The notes under the pieces were generated by a model. That model did not search any database. It had not been told where the DNA came from and saw nothing but the letters and a program-made list of their open reading frames with translations. Position numbers and translations under genes: made by a program. Shown here in pieces: positions 32,310 to 40,312 of a stretch of 64,000 bases of DNA. Source of the DNA: Asticcacaulis taihuensis (lineage in GTDB: Bacteria; Pseudomonadota; Alphaproteobacteria; Caulobacterales; Caulobacteraceae); contig NZ_FMTS01000005.1 of NCBI RefSeq assembly GCF_900100255.1, positions 1-64,000 on the forward strand, read 5' to 3'. Each line of letters begins with the position of its first letter. Position 1 is the first letter of the stretch.

Positions 32310-33590
32310 ATGCTGGTGGAAAACTACCAAACAGCCCTGGACCTGGTCCGCAAGCAGCCTCCGGAACGTCCCGTCGCCCTCGTGCGACGCGCGCCCGTCA
32401 CAGTTGCCGCGCAATGGTTTCAGGCAAATTTCAAAGGCGATGTGTTCTACGCCGTAAAGGCCAATCCGTCCGTCTGGGTTCTGGAAACCCTGTGGGCCGC
32501 CGGTGTGCGTTCCTTCGATGTCGCCTCGATCCAGGAAGTCGAACTCGTCCGCTCCACCCTGCCGGCGGCGCGCCTGGCCTTCATGCACCCGGTCAAGAGC
32601 CGCGTGTCGATCGCCCGCGCCTATTTCGATTTCGGCGTCCGCACCTTTTCACTGGATACGCACGAAGAACTGGCCAAGATCCTGGAGGCCACGGGCAATG
32701 CCAAGGATCTGAACCTGGTTGTCCGCCTCGCCACCTCCGGCGAAGGCTCGAACCTGCCACTCACCAACAAGTTTGGCGCTCAGACGCACGAAGCGCCATC
32801 CCTGCTGCTGGCCACCCGCCAGGCGACGCAGGACATGATGGGCATCTCCTTCCACGTCGGCTCGCAATGTATGCGCCCTACCGCCTATGCCGCCGCCATG
32901 GCCGCCGCCTCGCGGTCGCTGGTCCGCGCGGGTGTGTTTGCTGATATCGTCGATGTCGGCGGTGGCTTCCCGTCAGTCTATCCCGGCATGATCCCGCCCG
33001 CGCTTTCGGAATATATGGACACCATCAACCGCGCCTTCAACGAGATGAAGGTGCATGAGGAAACCCAGCTCTGGGCCGAGCCCGGCCGCGCCCTCGTGGC
33101 GGAATCGACCTCGGTCCTGACCAAGGTGGAACTGCGCAAGGGCGACGCGCTCTATCTCAATGACGGCTCCTACGGCAATCTGTTCGACGCCACCCACGCC
33201 AAGTGGCCCTTCCCGGTACGCCTGCATCGGCCTGATGAGACGCATGATGACGAGCAGTTGAAGCCCTTCCGCTTTTACGGCCCGACCTGTGATTCCATCG
33301 ATTCCATGCCGGGTCCGTTCTGGCTGCCGGCGGATGTCAATGAAGGCGACTATGTCGAGATCGGCATGTTGGGCGCCTACGGCGTCACCATGGGCACGCG
33401 TTTCAATGGCTATGGTGAGACGGAAACCGTCTTCCTCGATGACGCGCCGATGGCCTCGCTGTTCGGCCTGGGGCCGCGCAGCCTGACCAATCCGCGCGGC
33501 TTCATGGAATCCGACGACAACAAGGTCGTCCGCCTCAACCGCCCGAAAGGCGGCAAGCGCGGCAAGAAGCGCGTCAAGGCGAAGGCATAA
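32310..33590 (+). CDS. Ornithine/lysine decarboxylase, alanine-racemase fold
   Basis: This PLP enzyme converts ornithine (or lysine) to putrescine (or cadaverine), the first step of polyamine synthesis. The 426-residue protein has the PLP lysine in FYAVKANPS (Lys50), the phosphate-binding GGGFPSVYPG, and the catalytic GPTCDSIDSM near residue 327. The C-terminal extension ends in a Lys/Arg-rich tail (KGGKRGKKRVKAKA), longer and more basic than usual. AAGGG precedes ATG 32310. The deoxyhypusine-synthase-like gene downstream fits a homospermidine pathway. Confidence 0.93.
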   Translation: MLVENYQTALDLVRKQPPERPVALVRRAPVTVAAQWFQANFKGDVFYAVKANPSVWVLETLWAAGVRSFDVASIQEVELVRSTLPAARLAFMHPVKSRVSIARAYFDFGVRTFSLDTHEELAKILEATGNAKDLNLVVRLATSGEGSNLPLTNKFGAQTHEAPSLLLATRQATQDMMGISFHVGSQCMRPTAYAAAMAAASRSLVRAGVFADIVDVGGGFPSVYPGMIPPALSEYMDTINRAFNEMKVHEETQLWAEPGRALVAESTSVLTKVELRKGDALYLNDGSYGNLFDATHAKWPFPVRLHRPDETHDDEQLKPFRFYGPTCDSIDSMPGPFWLPADVNEGDYVEIGMLGAYGVTMGTRFNGYGETETVFLDDAPMASLFGLGPRSLTNPRGFMESDDNKVVRLNRPKGGKRGKKRVKAKA

Positions 33591-33623
33591 CTTATGGGGT
33601 TTGGGGTCCGTGACCCCAAGTCC
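33590..33623 (+). repeat. Small hairpin repeat, copy C
   Basis: TTGGGGTC, three bases, GACCCCAA (33601-33619) in the unit ACTTATGGGGTTTGGGGTCC and onward, beginning at the decarboxylase stop. Same family as copies A, B and D. Confidence 0.75.
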
Positions 33624-33632
33624 TGTCCTGCC

Positions 33633-33673
33633 CATTAAAAAAGCCTCGCCTTTAGGGCGGGGCTTTTTTAATG
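33633..33673. terminator. Bidirectional terminator between the decarboxylase and AraC genes
   Basis: CATTAAAAAAGCC and GGCTTTTTTAATG stems around a G+C-rich core, with runs of A and T on each side; it serves two convergent genes. Confidence 0.9.
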
Positions 33674-33682
33674 GATAGAAGA

Positions 33683-33717
33683 AGATGTGGGGCCATAGGC
33701 CCCACGCCCCATAAGTC
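33683..33717 (-). repeat. Small hairpin repeat, copy D (inverted)
   Basis: GTGGGGCC, three bases, GGCCCCAC (33687-33705). Its complement begins GACTTATGGGGCGTGGGG. It reaches the stop codon of the AraC-family gene. Confidence 0.75.
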
Positions 33718-34771
33718 AGCCGGCGCCAGGCCCCTTGCGCCGCGTCTGCGAGGGCGACTCCCCGAACAACTGCGTATAATACTGCGCAAAGCGGCCAGCG
33801 TGCGGAAAACCGTGATCCGCCGCCACCTCGGCAATCGGCCGCGTATCATTCGGATCGCTCAGCGCCTCGCGCGCCATTTTCAGGCGCAGGGTGCGCAGGT
33901 AGGCGTGCGGCGTCACATCCATATGCTGGCGGAAGCTGGTTTCCAGCGTGCGGACGCTGATATTCGCCGCCCGCGCCACAGCCACCATGCTCGGATTGCT
34001 GCGCGCCTCGCGGTGCATGAAATCTCGCGCCAGTCGCAGATAGTTCGGCATCGGACCGCCCTTATTGGCCTGCATACGTTCGCTGTAGCGATGCGGAATG
34101 CTTTCAAGCAGCAGGTGACTGAAGGTTTCGACCAGGCGATGCTGCAACGACCCCGACAGGTCGCGGCTCTGGGCTGTGAAGGCATCCGAACACAGGGTCT
34201 CCACCAGCCGCGACAGAACCCGCGCCTTTGGCGTGGCCAGGTCGATCACCGGACCCAGGTGCAGATCACGCTCGACCGGCAACTGAAGGATATCGAACAG
34301 GAAACGCTGGACCCACGCATAGGACAGCTTGATGAGGTAGACCTCGCAGGTCTCGCCATCGGCGGCATGAGAAATGCGCGTCTCGGTCATCGGCTGATAG
34401 ATGATGGCATGACCGGGCGCTATCTTCTGCACCGCCGCGTCCTTGTGTTGCAGCGATAAGGCGCCTTTGACCGGCATGACGATCACCACGTCATAGCTGG
34501 CCTCGCTCTGCAACTGGACAAAGCCGGAGCTTGAAATCAGCCGCGCCATGATGGCGTGGGCAGCCGCCCCGGTGTCATGCGGCTTGAGCACGCCCAGATA
34601 CATCTGCCAGGTGAAATCGGGACCATCCAGATCGCGCGCGCAGCTCCAGTCGAAGAACTTGCAGATACTTTTCTGGAAGCTGTCGAAGTCACTGCCTTCG
34701 CATTGCCAGGTCTCAATGGAATCCAAAGGATTGCCCTGCATGCGGTTTCGTTCCAGCCCGTAATCTGTCAT
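33716..34771 (-). CDS. AraC-family transcriptional regulator
   Basis: The 351-residue protein has a cupin-like N-terminal sensor of the AraC-binding type 2 class (residues about 60-190) and the C-terminal double helix-turn-helix (RLARDFMHREARSNPSMVAVARAANISVRTLETSFRQHMDVTPHAYLRTLRLKMAREAL). The sensor resembles those of catabolic regulators for aromatic or amine compounds. It lies between the decarboxylase (convergent) and the deoxyhypusine-synthase-like gene (divergent), so control of polyamine genes is possible but unproven. Confidence 0.9.
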   Translation of the reverse strand: MTDYGLERNRMQGNPLDSIETWQCEGSDFDSFQKSICKFFDWSCARDLDGPDFTWQMYLGVLKPHDTGAAAHAIMARLISSSGFVQLQSEASYDVVIVMPVKGALSLQHKDAAVQKIAPGHAIIYQPMTETRISHAADGETCEVYLIKLSYAWVQRFLFDILQLPVERDLHLGPVIDLATPKARVLSRLVETLCSDAFTAQSRDLSGSLQHRLVETFSHLLLESIPHRYSERMQANKGGPMPNYLRLARDFMHREARSNPSMVAVARAANISVRTLETSFRQHMDVTPHAYLRTLRLKMAREALSDPNDTRPIAEVAADHGFPHAGRFAQYYTQLFGESPSQTRRKGPGAG

Positions 34772-35308
34772 CTGGCACCTCGCCAGAAAGAATCGATATG
34801 GAAGTAAATCAAAAGAACCTCCCTTGAAAGGGAACGGCTATCCGATAATAAACCGGGAAGGCCGTATTCCGAAAAAAACGTCTAGTCTTCCGGAATAATC
34901 CACAGCACCATTAAGTACAATTCGATCTACGATCGTAATTTAAAGCAATTTTCCTAAATTATCCATAAAACGAATGCGTTTATCCAAATTTCGTCTGACA
35001 TTTCTTATATATATTAAATTCACTCAAATAAAGACGATCACACTGTTTTAACGCCAACTTATACGCCCGGCTTGAGGCAAGATAATGACTTACCATTTCC
35101 TTATAAAGTAGGACCGCATTGCCCGACCGCGTCGATCACACCGACGCCACAAACATATGTCACAAGAATTGCAAAACAGCCGGCTATGGTCTATAGGCCG
35201 CCACTTCTGAATACCCTCCCCATCGCACCGTCTGGGGGATAGCGGGTAAATGACGGGCGTCCACCTTTATCCACCCCGCACCGGGGCGCTTCTCAAAGGA
35301 ACGCAAAC
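34772..35308. other. A+T-rich divergent intergenic region
   Basis: 537 bases without a gene. The middle is strongly A+T-rich (34900-35060), with the short dyads TACGATCGTA near 34935 and ATTCCG ... CGGAAT near 34866-34897. A small CCCCG/CGGGG hairpin lies just before the ribosome site of the next gene. Promoters are likely here but none can be fixed. Confidence 0.6.
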
Positions 35309-36364
35309 ATGAGCGCAGATACCACTCCCCAATCCAACATGAAGGCATCGCTGCTGGCCGAAACGGTCGAGCACGTCGATATCACTTCGTATGACGCCCG
35401 TCCGATCATCGACTCGATGCGCAAGATGTCGTTCTCGTCGCGCGATACAGCCCGCGCCGCCGACATCTTCAACATGGCCCTGGCTGACAAGGGTTGCTCG
35501 ACCTGGCTGATCCTGGCCGGCTCCACCTCGGCCGGCGGCTGTATGCACGTCTACCGTGACATGGTGAAGTTCGGCATGATCGACGCCGTGGTCGCCACCG
35601 GCGCCTCGATCGTCGACATGGATTTCTTTGAAGCGCTCGGCTTCAAGCACTATCAGGCCGCCGGTCCGGTGGACGACAATGTGCTGCGCGACAACTATAT
35701 CGACCGCATCTACGACACCTATATCGACGAAGAAGAACTGCAGAACTGCGACCACACGATCCTGGAAATCTGCAACCAGTTGGAACCGCGCCCCTATTCG
35801 TCGCGCGAATTCATCTGGGAGATGGGCAAGTGGCTGGCCGCCGGCAATGCCAAGAAGGAAGGCTCGCTGATCCAGACCGCCTATGAGAATGGCGTGCCGA
35901 TCTTCTGCCCGGCCTTCGTCGATTCCTCCGCCGGTTTCGGCCTGGTCAAGCACCAGAAGGAACGCATCGCCGCCAAGCAACCCTACCTGACCATCGATGC
36001 CGTGGCCGATTTCCGCGAGTTGACCGACATCAAGATCGCCGCCGGCACCACCGGCCTGTTCATGGTCGGCGGCGGCGTGCCGAAGAACTTCGCCCAGGAC
36101 ACCGTCGTTTGTGCCGAGATTTTGGGGGTCGAAGCCGACATGCACAAATATGCCGTGCAGATCACCGTGGCCGATGTTCGTGACGGCGCCTGCTCGTCCT
36201 CGACGCTGAAGGAAGCCGCCTCGTGGGGCAAGGTCTCGACCACCTATGAGCAGATGGTCTTCGCCGAAGCCACCACCGTTGTGCCGCTGATCGGTTCCGA
36301 CGCCTATCACCGCGGCGCCTGGCAGGGCCGTGAAAAGCCGCGCTGGGCGAAACTGTTCGCTTAA
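35309..36364 (+). CDS. Deoxyhypusine-synthase-like protein, probable homospermidine-type synthase
   Basis: The 351-residue protein belongs to the deoxyhypusine synthase family: GSTSAGGCMHVYRDMV, VVATGASIVDMDFFEALG, NGVPIFCPAFVDSSAGFGL, and the catalytic-lysine loop EAASWGKVST, which retains the Lys that carries the aminobutyl group. Bacteria lack the eIF5A substrate; the bacterial branch is known to make homospermidine or related polyamines by NAD-dependent aminobutyl transfer. Its place near an ornithine decarboxylase supports a polyamine role. AAAGGAA precedes ATG 35309. Confidence 0.9.
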   Translation: MSADTTPQSNMKASLLAETVEHVDITSYDARPIIDSMRKMSFSSRDTARAADIFNMALADKGCSTWLILAGSTSAGGCMHVYRDMVKFGMIDAVVATGASIVDMDFFEALGFKHYQAAGPVDDNVLRDNYIDRIYDTYIDEEELQNCDHTILEICNQLEPRPYSSREFIWEMGKWLAAGNAKKEGSLIQTAYENGVPIFCPAFVDSSAGFGLVKHQKERIAAKQPYLTIDAVADFRELTDIKIAAGTTGLFMVGGGVPKNFAQDTVVCAEILGVEADMHKYAVQITVADVRDGACSSSTLKEAASWGKVSTTYEQMVFAEATTVVPLIGSDAYHRGAWQGREKPRWAKLFA

Positions 36365-36811
36365 GAGGCGATTCCGGCCTCACGCAATATTCTGTTCAAA
36401 AAAGCGTGAGACCGGGAGATTATCCAATAAAATGCGGAGATATTTTGTGCATCGCACTAGCATTTTCCGCATAAAGTATTAAGTAAGGGTTCGAAGCTAT
36501 AACTCATAATATGAGCAGGCTTTACTGCCTGATAGCTATAAGTTCGTCACCGGGATCATCCCCCCCCTCGAAACCGGTGGCATGCGACGGAGACCATTGC
36601 CCCCCAATGGTCTCCGTTTTGCGTTTAGCGTATGCGGCAATGGTCGTGACCGTTGCGTCCCATCAGGGTCTCGCTAACGTTTTGCGTTTTTGGACCATTG
36701 CGCCCCATCAGGGTCTCTCTGACGTTTTGCGTTTATGGGTTATGGTCGATGGAGATCATTGAACTCAGGGTCTCACTCAATTTTTGCGTTTCGCCATCTA
36801 AAAGCGCCTCG
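36365..36811. other. Long gap with imperfect tandem repeats
   Basis: 447 bases between the convergent synthase and glycosyltransferase genes. The first part holds a CTCACGC/GCGTGAG hairpin (near 36380-36411) that may terminate the synthase mRNA. The second part is the repeat cluster described separately. Short open frames exist but arise from the repeats. Confidence 0.7.
36588..36791. repeat. Four imperfect tandem repeats, units of 45-61 bases
   Basis: Units start at about 36591, 36648, 36693 and 36754. The shared pattern is GACCATTGCGCCCCATCAGG then GTCTC, a few bases, and (A)CGTTTTGCGTTT. The first unit forms a perfect 12-bp hairpin (36588-36599 and 36605-36616, loop CCCCC) followed by GTTTTGCGTTT. 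Spacing and identity are too irregular for CRISPR. Confidence 0.75.
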
Positions 36812-38344
36812 CTACGGCTTGCGGCGATAGATTGTGAAATTGTCCCAGTCCCCCGATACGCGCGACACGGCCCGGTAATGTCGGGCCAGTTCGTCGGTAA
36901 TCGCGGCCTCGCGCTCGGGCAACCGGCAGCCCATGAAAAAGCCCCTGTCTGAGACCACCAAGAAATCCGGCTGCGTGGAAAAAGCCACCGCCAGCGGATC
37001 CTTGTCGGGCGTCGGAAAGGTACACATCAGGTGCATGGCATTGAAATATTTTGCTTTCGGCAAGGCGCCCGCCATAAGATAGACGTAATGACCTCGACCG
37101 GTGACCAGCAGATTGTCGCCCGGCTTCAGGCCGTTTGCCTTCAGACTTTCGGCCGCGCGCACATTGCCACGATAATCCGGCGGGCCGAAGGGCCCAGGAT
37201 TGAAAAGCGTGTAACCCTCGACAACGAAGGGCTGAATGACAGCGGCCAATAGATAGAGCCCTATCCCGATGACGCGCCACTGCGCCTTGAAGCCTATTCC
37301 GTGATACAATACGGCGCAGAACAGAATCAGGGTCGGCGGCACAAGTGTAAAGCCGTACCAGATGACCAGTGACTGATTGACCAATATGCCCGCCACAGCG
37401 GTCACATACCAGATTATGATCAAATGTATGAATGAGGAAGACAGAGCCGTTTTCAGTCGCGGCAAGCGCATTACCGCCAGCAAAGCCCCCACCGTGATGA
37501 CCAGCATGGGCTTGTAAAAAGCGGGAAAATGCCAGAGCCGAAGCAGGAAGCCCAGGTGCAGGGTGTCAGGCTTTTCGGACATATCGACCTGGGACCGGTC
37601 AAGCGCCGTCAAAACGACGGTATCGAAAGCGTCTCTAAAGTGTCCGATTGCCGCAAAATAGAGGCCAAAGGCAATAGTTGGCACTGCCCCCATGACACAG
37701 AAAAGGGCAAGAGATTTAAAATCCCTTTGGCGCCATGAATGCCAGGCCACCCAGCCGAACAAGCCAAGGGCTGTAAAGGCCGCTGTCTGCTTGACCATAA
37801 CGGCGCCCCCCATCATGAGAGCGGCCAGGGCCAGCGCAATGAGGTGCTTTCGGTAAACCTCCCCCTCGACCCTGCCAATCTGGGCAAAGGCTTCGATGGT
37901 GAAGGCCGCCTCAATCAGTTGCGTGGGCGAGGATACGCCCATCAGGAAAAGGGAATAGAGCGGGTAAAGGGCAGCCACAAGCAGGGCCAGCCGCCTTGAG
38001 CTGGCGTGGGCGACCAGCCTGAACAGCCCAAACGCCCCCCACAGCGTAGTGAGCATCTCAACCGCTTTGATGACGATCAGATGGGCACCAAACAAGACCT
38101 GAAAGCCCGCCAGTATTGCGAATATGCCAGGTGCCTTAATGTCATAACTGGCGATATAGGGCGGCTCTCCGTTGAGCCAGCGCGAGGCAACCACGCTGTA
38201 GAACGCCTCATCGTCGTGGATCACATGCAAAAAAGGCAGGCGCACGATCAGCGTCCAGAGCAGCAGGACAATAAAGACCCACAAATAAGGCCGGCCGGAA
38301 ACCCTTTGTCGTGCAGTAACAAAAAGACTTTGGAGACTGGACAT
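36812..38344 (-). CDS. Membrane glycosyltransferase of the ArnT/PMT (GT39/83-like) type
   Basis: The 510-residue integral membrane protein has about ten to twelve helices. The first periplasmic loop contains HDDEAFYSVVASRWLNGEPPY, the acidic DDE motif by which polyprenyl-phosphate-sugar-dependent GT-C enzymes bind their donor. A C-terminal soluble domain starts near residue 400. Likely role: adding a sugar to a lipid, lipopolysaccharide or protein in the periplasm. ATG 38344 behind AGGTG was chosen; the open upstream extension contains an extra hydrophobic stretch but no support. It is monocistronic. Confidence 0.85.
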   Translation of the reverse strand: MSSLQSLFVTARQRVSGRPYLWVFIVLLLWTLIVRLPFLHVIHDDEAFYSVVASRWLNGEPPYIASYDIKAPGIFAILAGFQVLFGAHLIVIKAVEMLTTLWGAFGLFRLVAHASSRRLALLVAALYPLYSLFLMGVSSPTQLIEAAFTIEAFAQIGRVEGEVYRKHLIALALAALMMGGAVMVKQTAAFTALGLFGWVAWHSWRQRDFKSLALFCVMGAVPTIAFGLYFAAIGHFRDAFDTVVLTALDRSQVDMSEKPDTLHLGFLLRLWHFPAFYKPMLVITVGALLAVMRLPRLKTALSSSFIHLIIIWYVTAVAGILVNQSLVIWYGFTLVPPTLILFCAVLYHGIGFKAQWRVIGIGLYLLAAVIQPFVVEGYTLFNPGPFGPPDYRGNVRAAESLKANGLKPGDNLLVTGRGHYVYLMAGALPKAKYFNAMHLMCTFPTPDKDPLAVAFSTQPDFLVVSDRGFFMGCRLPEREAAITDELARHYRAVSRVSGDWDNFTIYRRKP

Positions 38345-38433
38345 GACACCTGCGACGGAAAGAATTGACCGCCATATGCGCAGAAAAACGTAAAAATTTA
38401 GGGTCGATAGCAGGGCCCCTAAGCCGCAGATAA

Positions 38434-38448
38434 TTAACCCGGCCTTAA
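38434..38448 (+). promoter_or_regulatory. Perfect CtrA-type box upstream of the 94-residue gene
   Basis: TTAA-CCCGGCC-TTAA matches the CtrA consensus TTAA-N7-TTAA exactly, 45 bases before ATG 38494. The position suits activation of the small gene. It could also affect the divergent glycosyltransferase, whose start is 90 bases away. Confidence 0.6.
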
Positions 38449-38493
38449 AATGCGTTAACCATTTAAATACCTGATTCTGTGTAGGGTTCAGGC

Positions 38494-38778
38494 ATGACCA
38501 CACCCATCCGGCCCTCCCTTGCCCAAATGCTGAATCCGCAGCCACCCGCAGCCGCAAAACCGGCGCCGGCCGCAACCGGATTTGCCAACGCGCTCCAGGC
38601 GCAGAAAGCCTTTTTTCAGCAGGTTAGCGCGCCCAAAATCACGCCCGCCACCTATACGGCGGCCGATGTCGCCAAGGCCACCGGAAGTGCCTCCCCTGCG
38701 CCGGCGCAGCCGCCCGTCGCGCAGGACACCAGCCAGCCTCTGCGCCGGCCCGGCTCTTACCTCAACATCGTGGTTTAG
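38494..38778 (+). CDS. Small Ala/Pro-rich protein of unknown function
   Basis: The 94-residue protein is mostly low-complexity (PPAAAKPAPAATG ... SPAPAQPPVAQ) with a more ordered centre, GFANALQAQKAFFQQVSAPKITPATYTAADVAKATG, and a conserved-looking C-terminal LRRPGSYLNIVV. There is no signal peptide or membrane helix. The plus strand has typical codon bias, and a perfect CtrA-type box lies upstream, which suggests cell-cycle-controlled expression. Family not recognised. Confidence 0.7.
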   Translation: MTTPIRPSLAQMLNPQPPAAAKPAPAATGFANALQAQKAFFQQVSAPKITPATYTAADVAKATGSASPAPAQPPVAQDTSQPLRRPGSYLNIVV

Positions 38779-38813
38779 CCAGTTTTAGCGTAGCGCATTT
38801 TTTTCAAAAGATT

Positions 38814-38873
38814 GAAAGCGCTTGCTTTCGCAAGGAAAATTGTGTTCTCTAAACGGAAATCCGCTTAAGCGGA
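38814..38873. promoter_or_regulatory. Two dyads in front of the LacI-family gene
   Basis: GAAAGC-GCTT-GCTTTC (38814-38829) and the 14-bp palindrome TCCGCTTAAGCGGA (38860-38873) lie just upstream of the regulator start. Both look like LacI-type operators and would suit autoregulation. Confidence 0.45.
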
Positions 38874-38886
38874 CGGGGATTTAGGG

Positions 38887-39909
38887 ATGATGGACACCAT
38901 ATCAGGCAAGGTCAGGCTTGAAGATATCGCACGGATCGCCGGCGTATCGGTCGCCACGGTTTCGCGCGCCCTGAACGATTCCCCCGCCGTCAACCGCGTC
39001 ACCAAACGGCGTGTCTGGAAGATCGCCCGCGACCACAATTACGTCCTGAACCAGGACATGCCGATGTCGATGTCCGGCTCGCAGGCCACCATCGCCATTG
39101 TCATCCCGCCGCCGCATGGCCGCGAAGGCCGGTTTTCCGATCCCTTCTATCAGGAACTGATTTCGGCGGTGGGCGAGGCCGCGCGCGATATGGGCTGCGA
39201 CCTCCTGCTGTCACACCTGACGCCGAGAAGCCAGAACGACCTCGCCACCCTGATGGCCAATATCAAGGCCGACGGCGTCATCTTCCTTGGCCAGAGCTAC
39301 CTGCACGACCGCTTCAATCACCTGGCCAACTCAACCAACAAGTTTATTGTCTGGGGTCAGGAAATCCCCGGCCAGAAATACTGCACGGTTGGTTCCAATA
39401 ACCTTCAGGGCGGCACGCGCGCCACCTCCCACCTGGTACGCCTGGGGCGCAAACGTATCGCCTATTTCGGCGAGACGGAAGGCGTGGAGATGAAGCTGCG
39501 CTATCAGGGCTACCTCAATGTCCTGTCGGAGAATGACCTGGCGCCCGATCCGCGCCTGGTTGTTTCGACCCATTTCGAAATCGCCTCCGCCGAGGCCGCC
39601 GTCCTTAACCTGATCAACAAGGGGATCAAATTCGACGGCCTCTTCGCCTGCTCCGATATCATCGCCTTCGGCGCTATCCGCGGCCTGATGCGCGCCGGCC
39701 TGCGCGTACCGGAAGATGTCTCCGTGGTGGGGTATGACAATATCACCCTGGCCAGCCTCACCCATCCGTCTCTGACCACCATATCCCAGGATCTGGCGCG
39801 CGCCGGCAAGCTGATGGTCTCCAAGCTGATCGGCTCCATTTCCAATGATGAGAGCCATTCGGAAATCGTCTCCACGGAGCTGGTTGTCCGCGAATCCTGC
39901 GGCGGCTGA
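38887..39909 (+). CDS. LacI-family transcriptional regulator
   Basis: The 340-residue protein has an N-terminal helix-turn-helix with hinge (VRLEDIARIAGVSVATVSRALNDSPAVN) and a periplasmic-binding-like sugar sensor (about 65-335; SDIIAFGAIRGLMRAGLRVPEDVSVVGYDN). ATG 38887 or 38890 can be the start. It lies just upstream of a TonB receptor and halogenase-like gene, the arrangement of carbohydrate uptake loci in Caulobacterales, so it probably represses that receptor in response to a sugar. Confidence 0.93.
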   Translation: MMDTISGKVRLEDIARIAGVSVATVSRALNDSPAVNRVTKRRVWKIARDHNYVLNQDMPMSMSGSQATIAIVIPPPHGREGRFSDPFYQELISAVGEAARDMGCDLLLSHLTPRSQNDLATLMANIKADGVIFLGQSYLHDRFNHLANSTNKFIVWGQEIPGQKYCTVGSNNLQGGTRATSHLVRLGRKRIAYFGETEGVEMKLRYQGYLNVLSENDLAPDPRLVVSTHFEIASAEAAVLNLINKGIKFDGLFACSDIIAFGAIRGLMRAGLRVPEDVSVVGYDNITLASLTHPSLTTISQDLARAGKLMVSKLIGSISNDESHSEIVSTELVVRESCGG

Positions 39910-40312
39910 CATCTCACATTCGTTCCGTCAGCGGTAAACGCTGTCATGACCCGTAGGATGTTAGCGCTATCTTTTGCATATTTTTGCAATTTTTTGCGAT
40001 TTTCGTCAAAAACAAATCGACAGACTTCCGCCCGCATATAGCGTAATAATCGGGATATTATACGATATTTTCGCCTAAATATGCCCCAAATTTCTCAATT
40101 TCGTATCTTGAAAGCCACATGATTACGAAATGTACAGGTTTCCGTCTGCAAAATTTTGCAAGGCATTGCAAAAAGAACCGCGTTGTATAGATACTCACGT
40201 TCAACAGGCGCCGTCAGAGTGCCGTGAGGGTTGAGATGTCTAAAGGCGAATGTCCTGCATTGAGAACAGGGCAAGCGTTGAAGATCGAAACGCAACACCA
40301 GGAGGAAACCTT
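39910..40312 (+). promoter_or_regulatory. Control region of the TonB receptor with repeated TGCAAAA/TTTTGCA elements
   Basis: At 39971-40000 three TTTTGC motifs recur at exactly 10-base spacing. At 40147-40160 the palindrome TGCAAAATTTTGCA is followed by another TGCAAAA at 40167. The shared half-site suggests the binding sequence of the neighbouring LacI-type regulator or of a carbon-responsive factor. The receptor has an excellent AGGAGG site before ATG 40313. Confidence 0.5.

Noticed and set aside
36511-36762. Short plus-strand frame with repeated QGL-LRLW residues
   Set aside because: The apparent peptide repeats come from the imperfect DNA repeats; no ribosome site and no codon bias.
36588-36791. 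CRISPR array
   Set aside because: Unit lengths vary (45-61 bases), repeats are imperfect, spacers are not unique segments and no cas gene is near.
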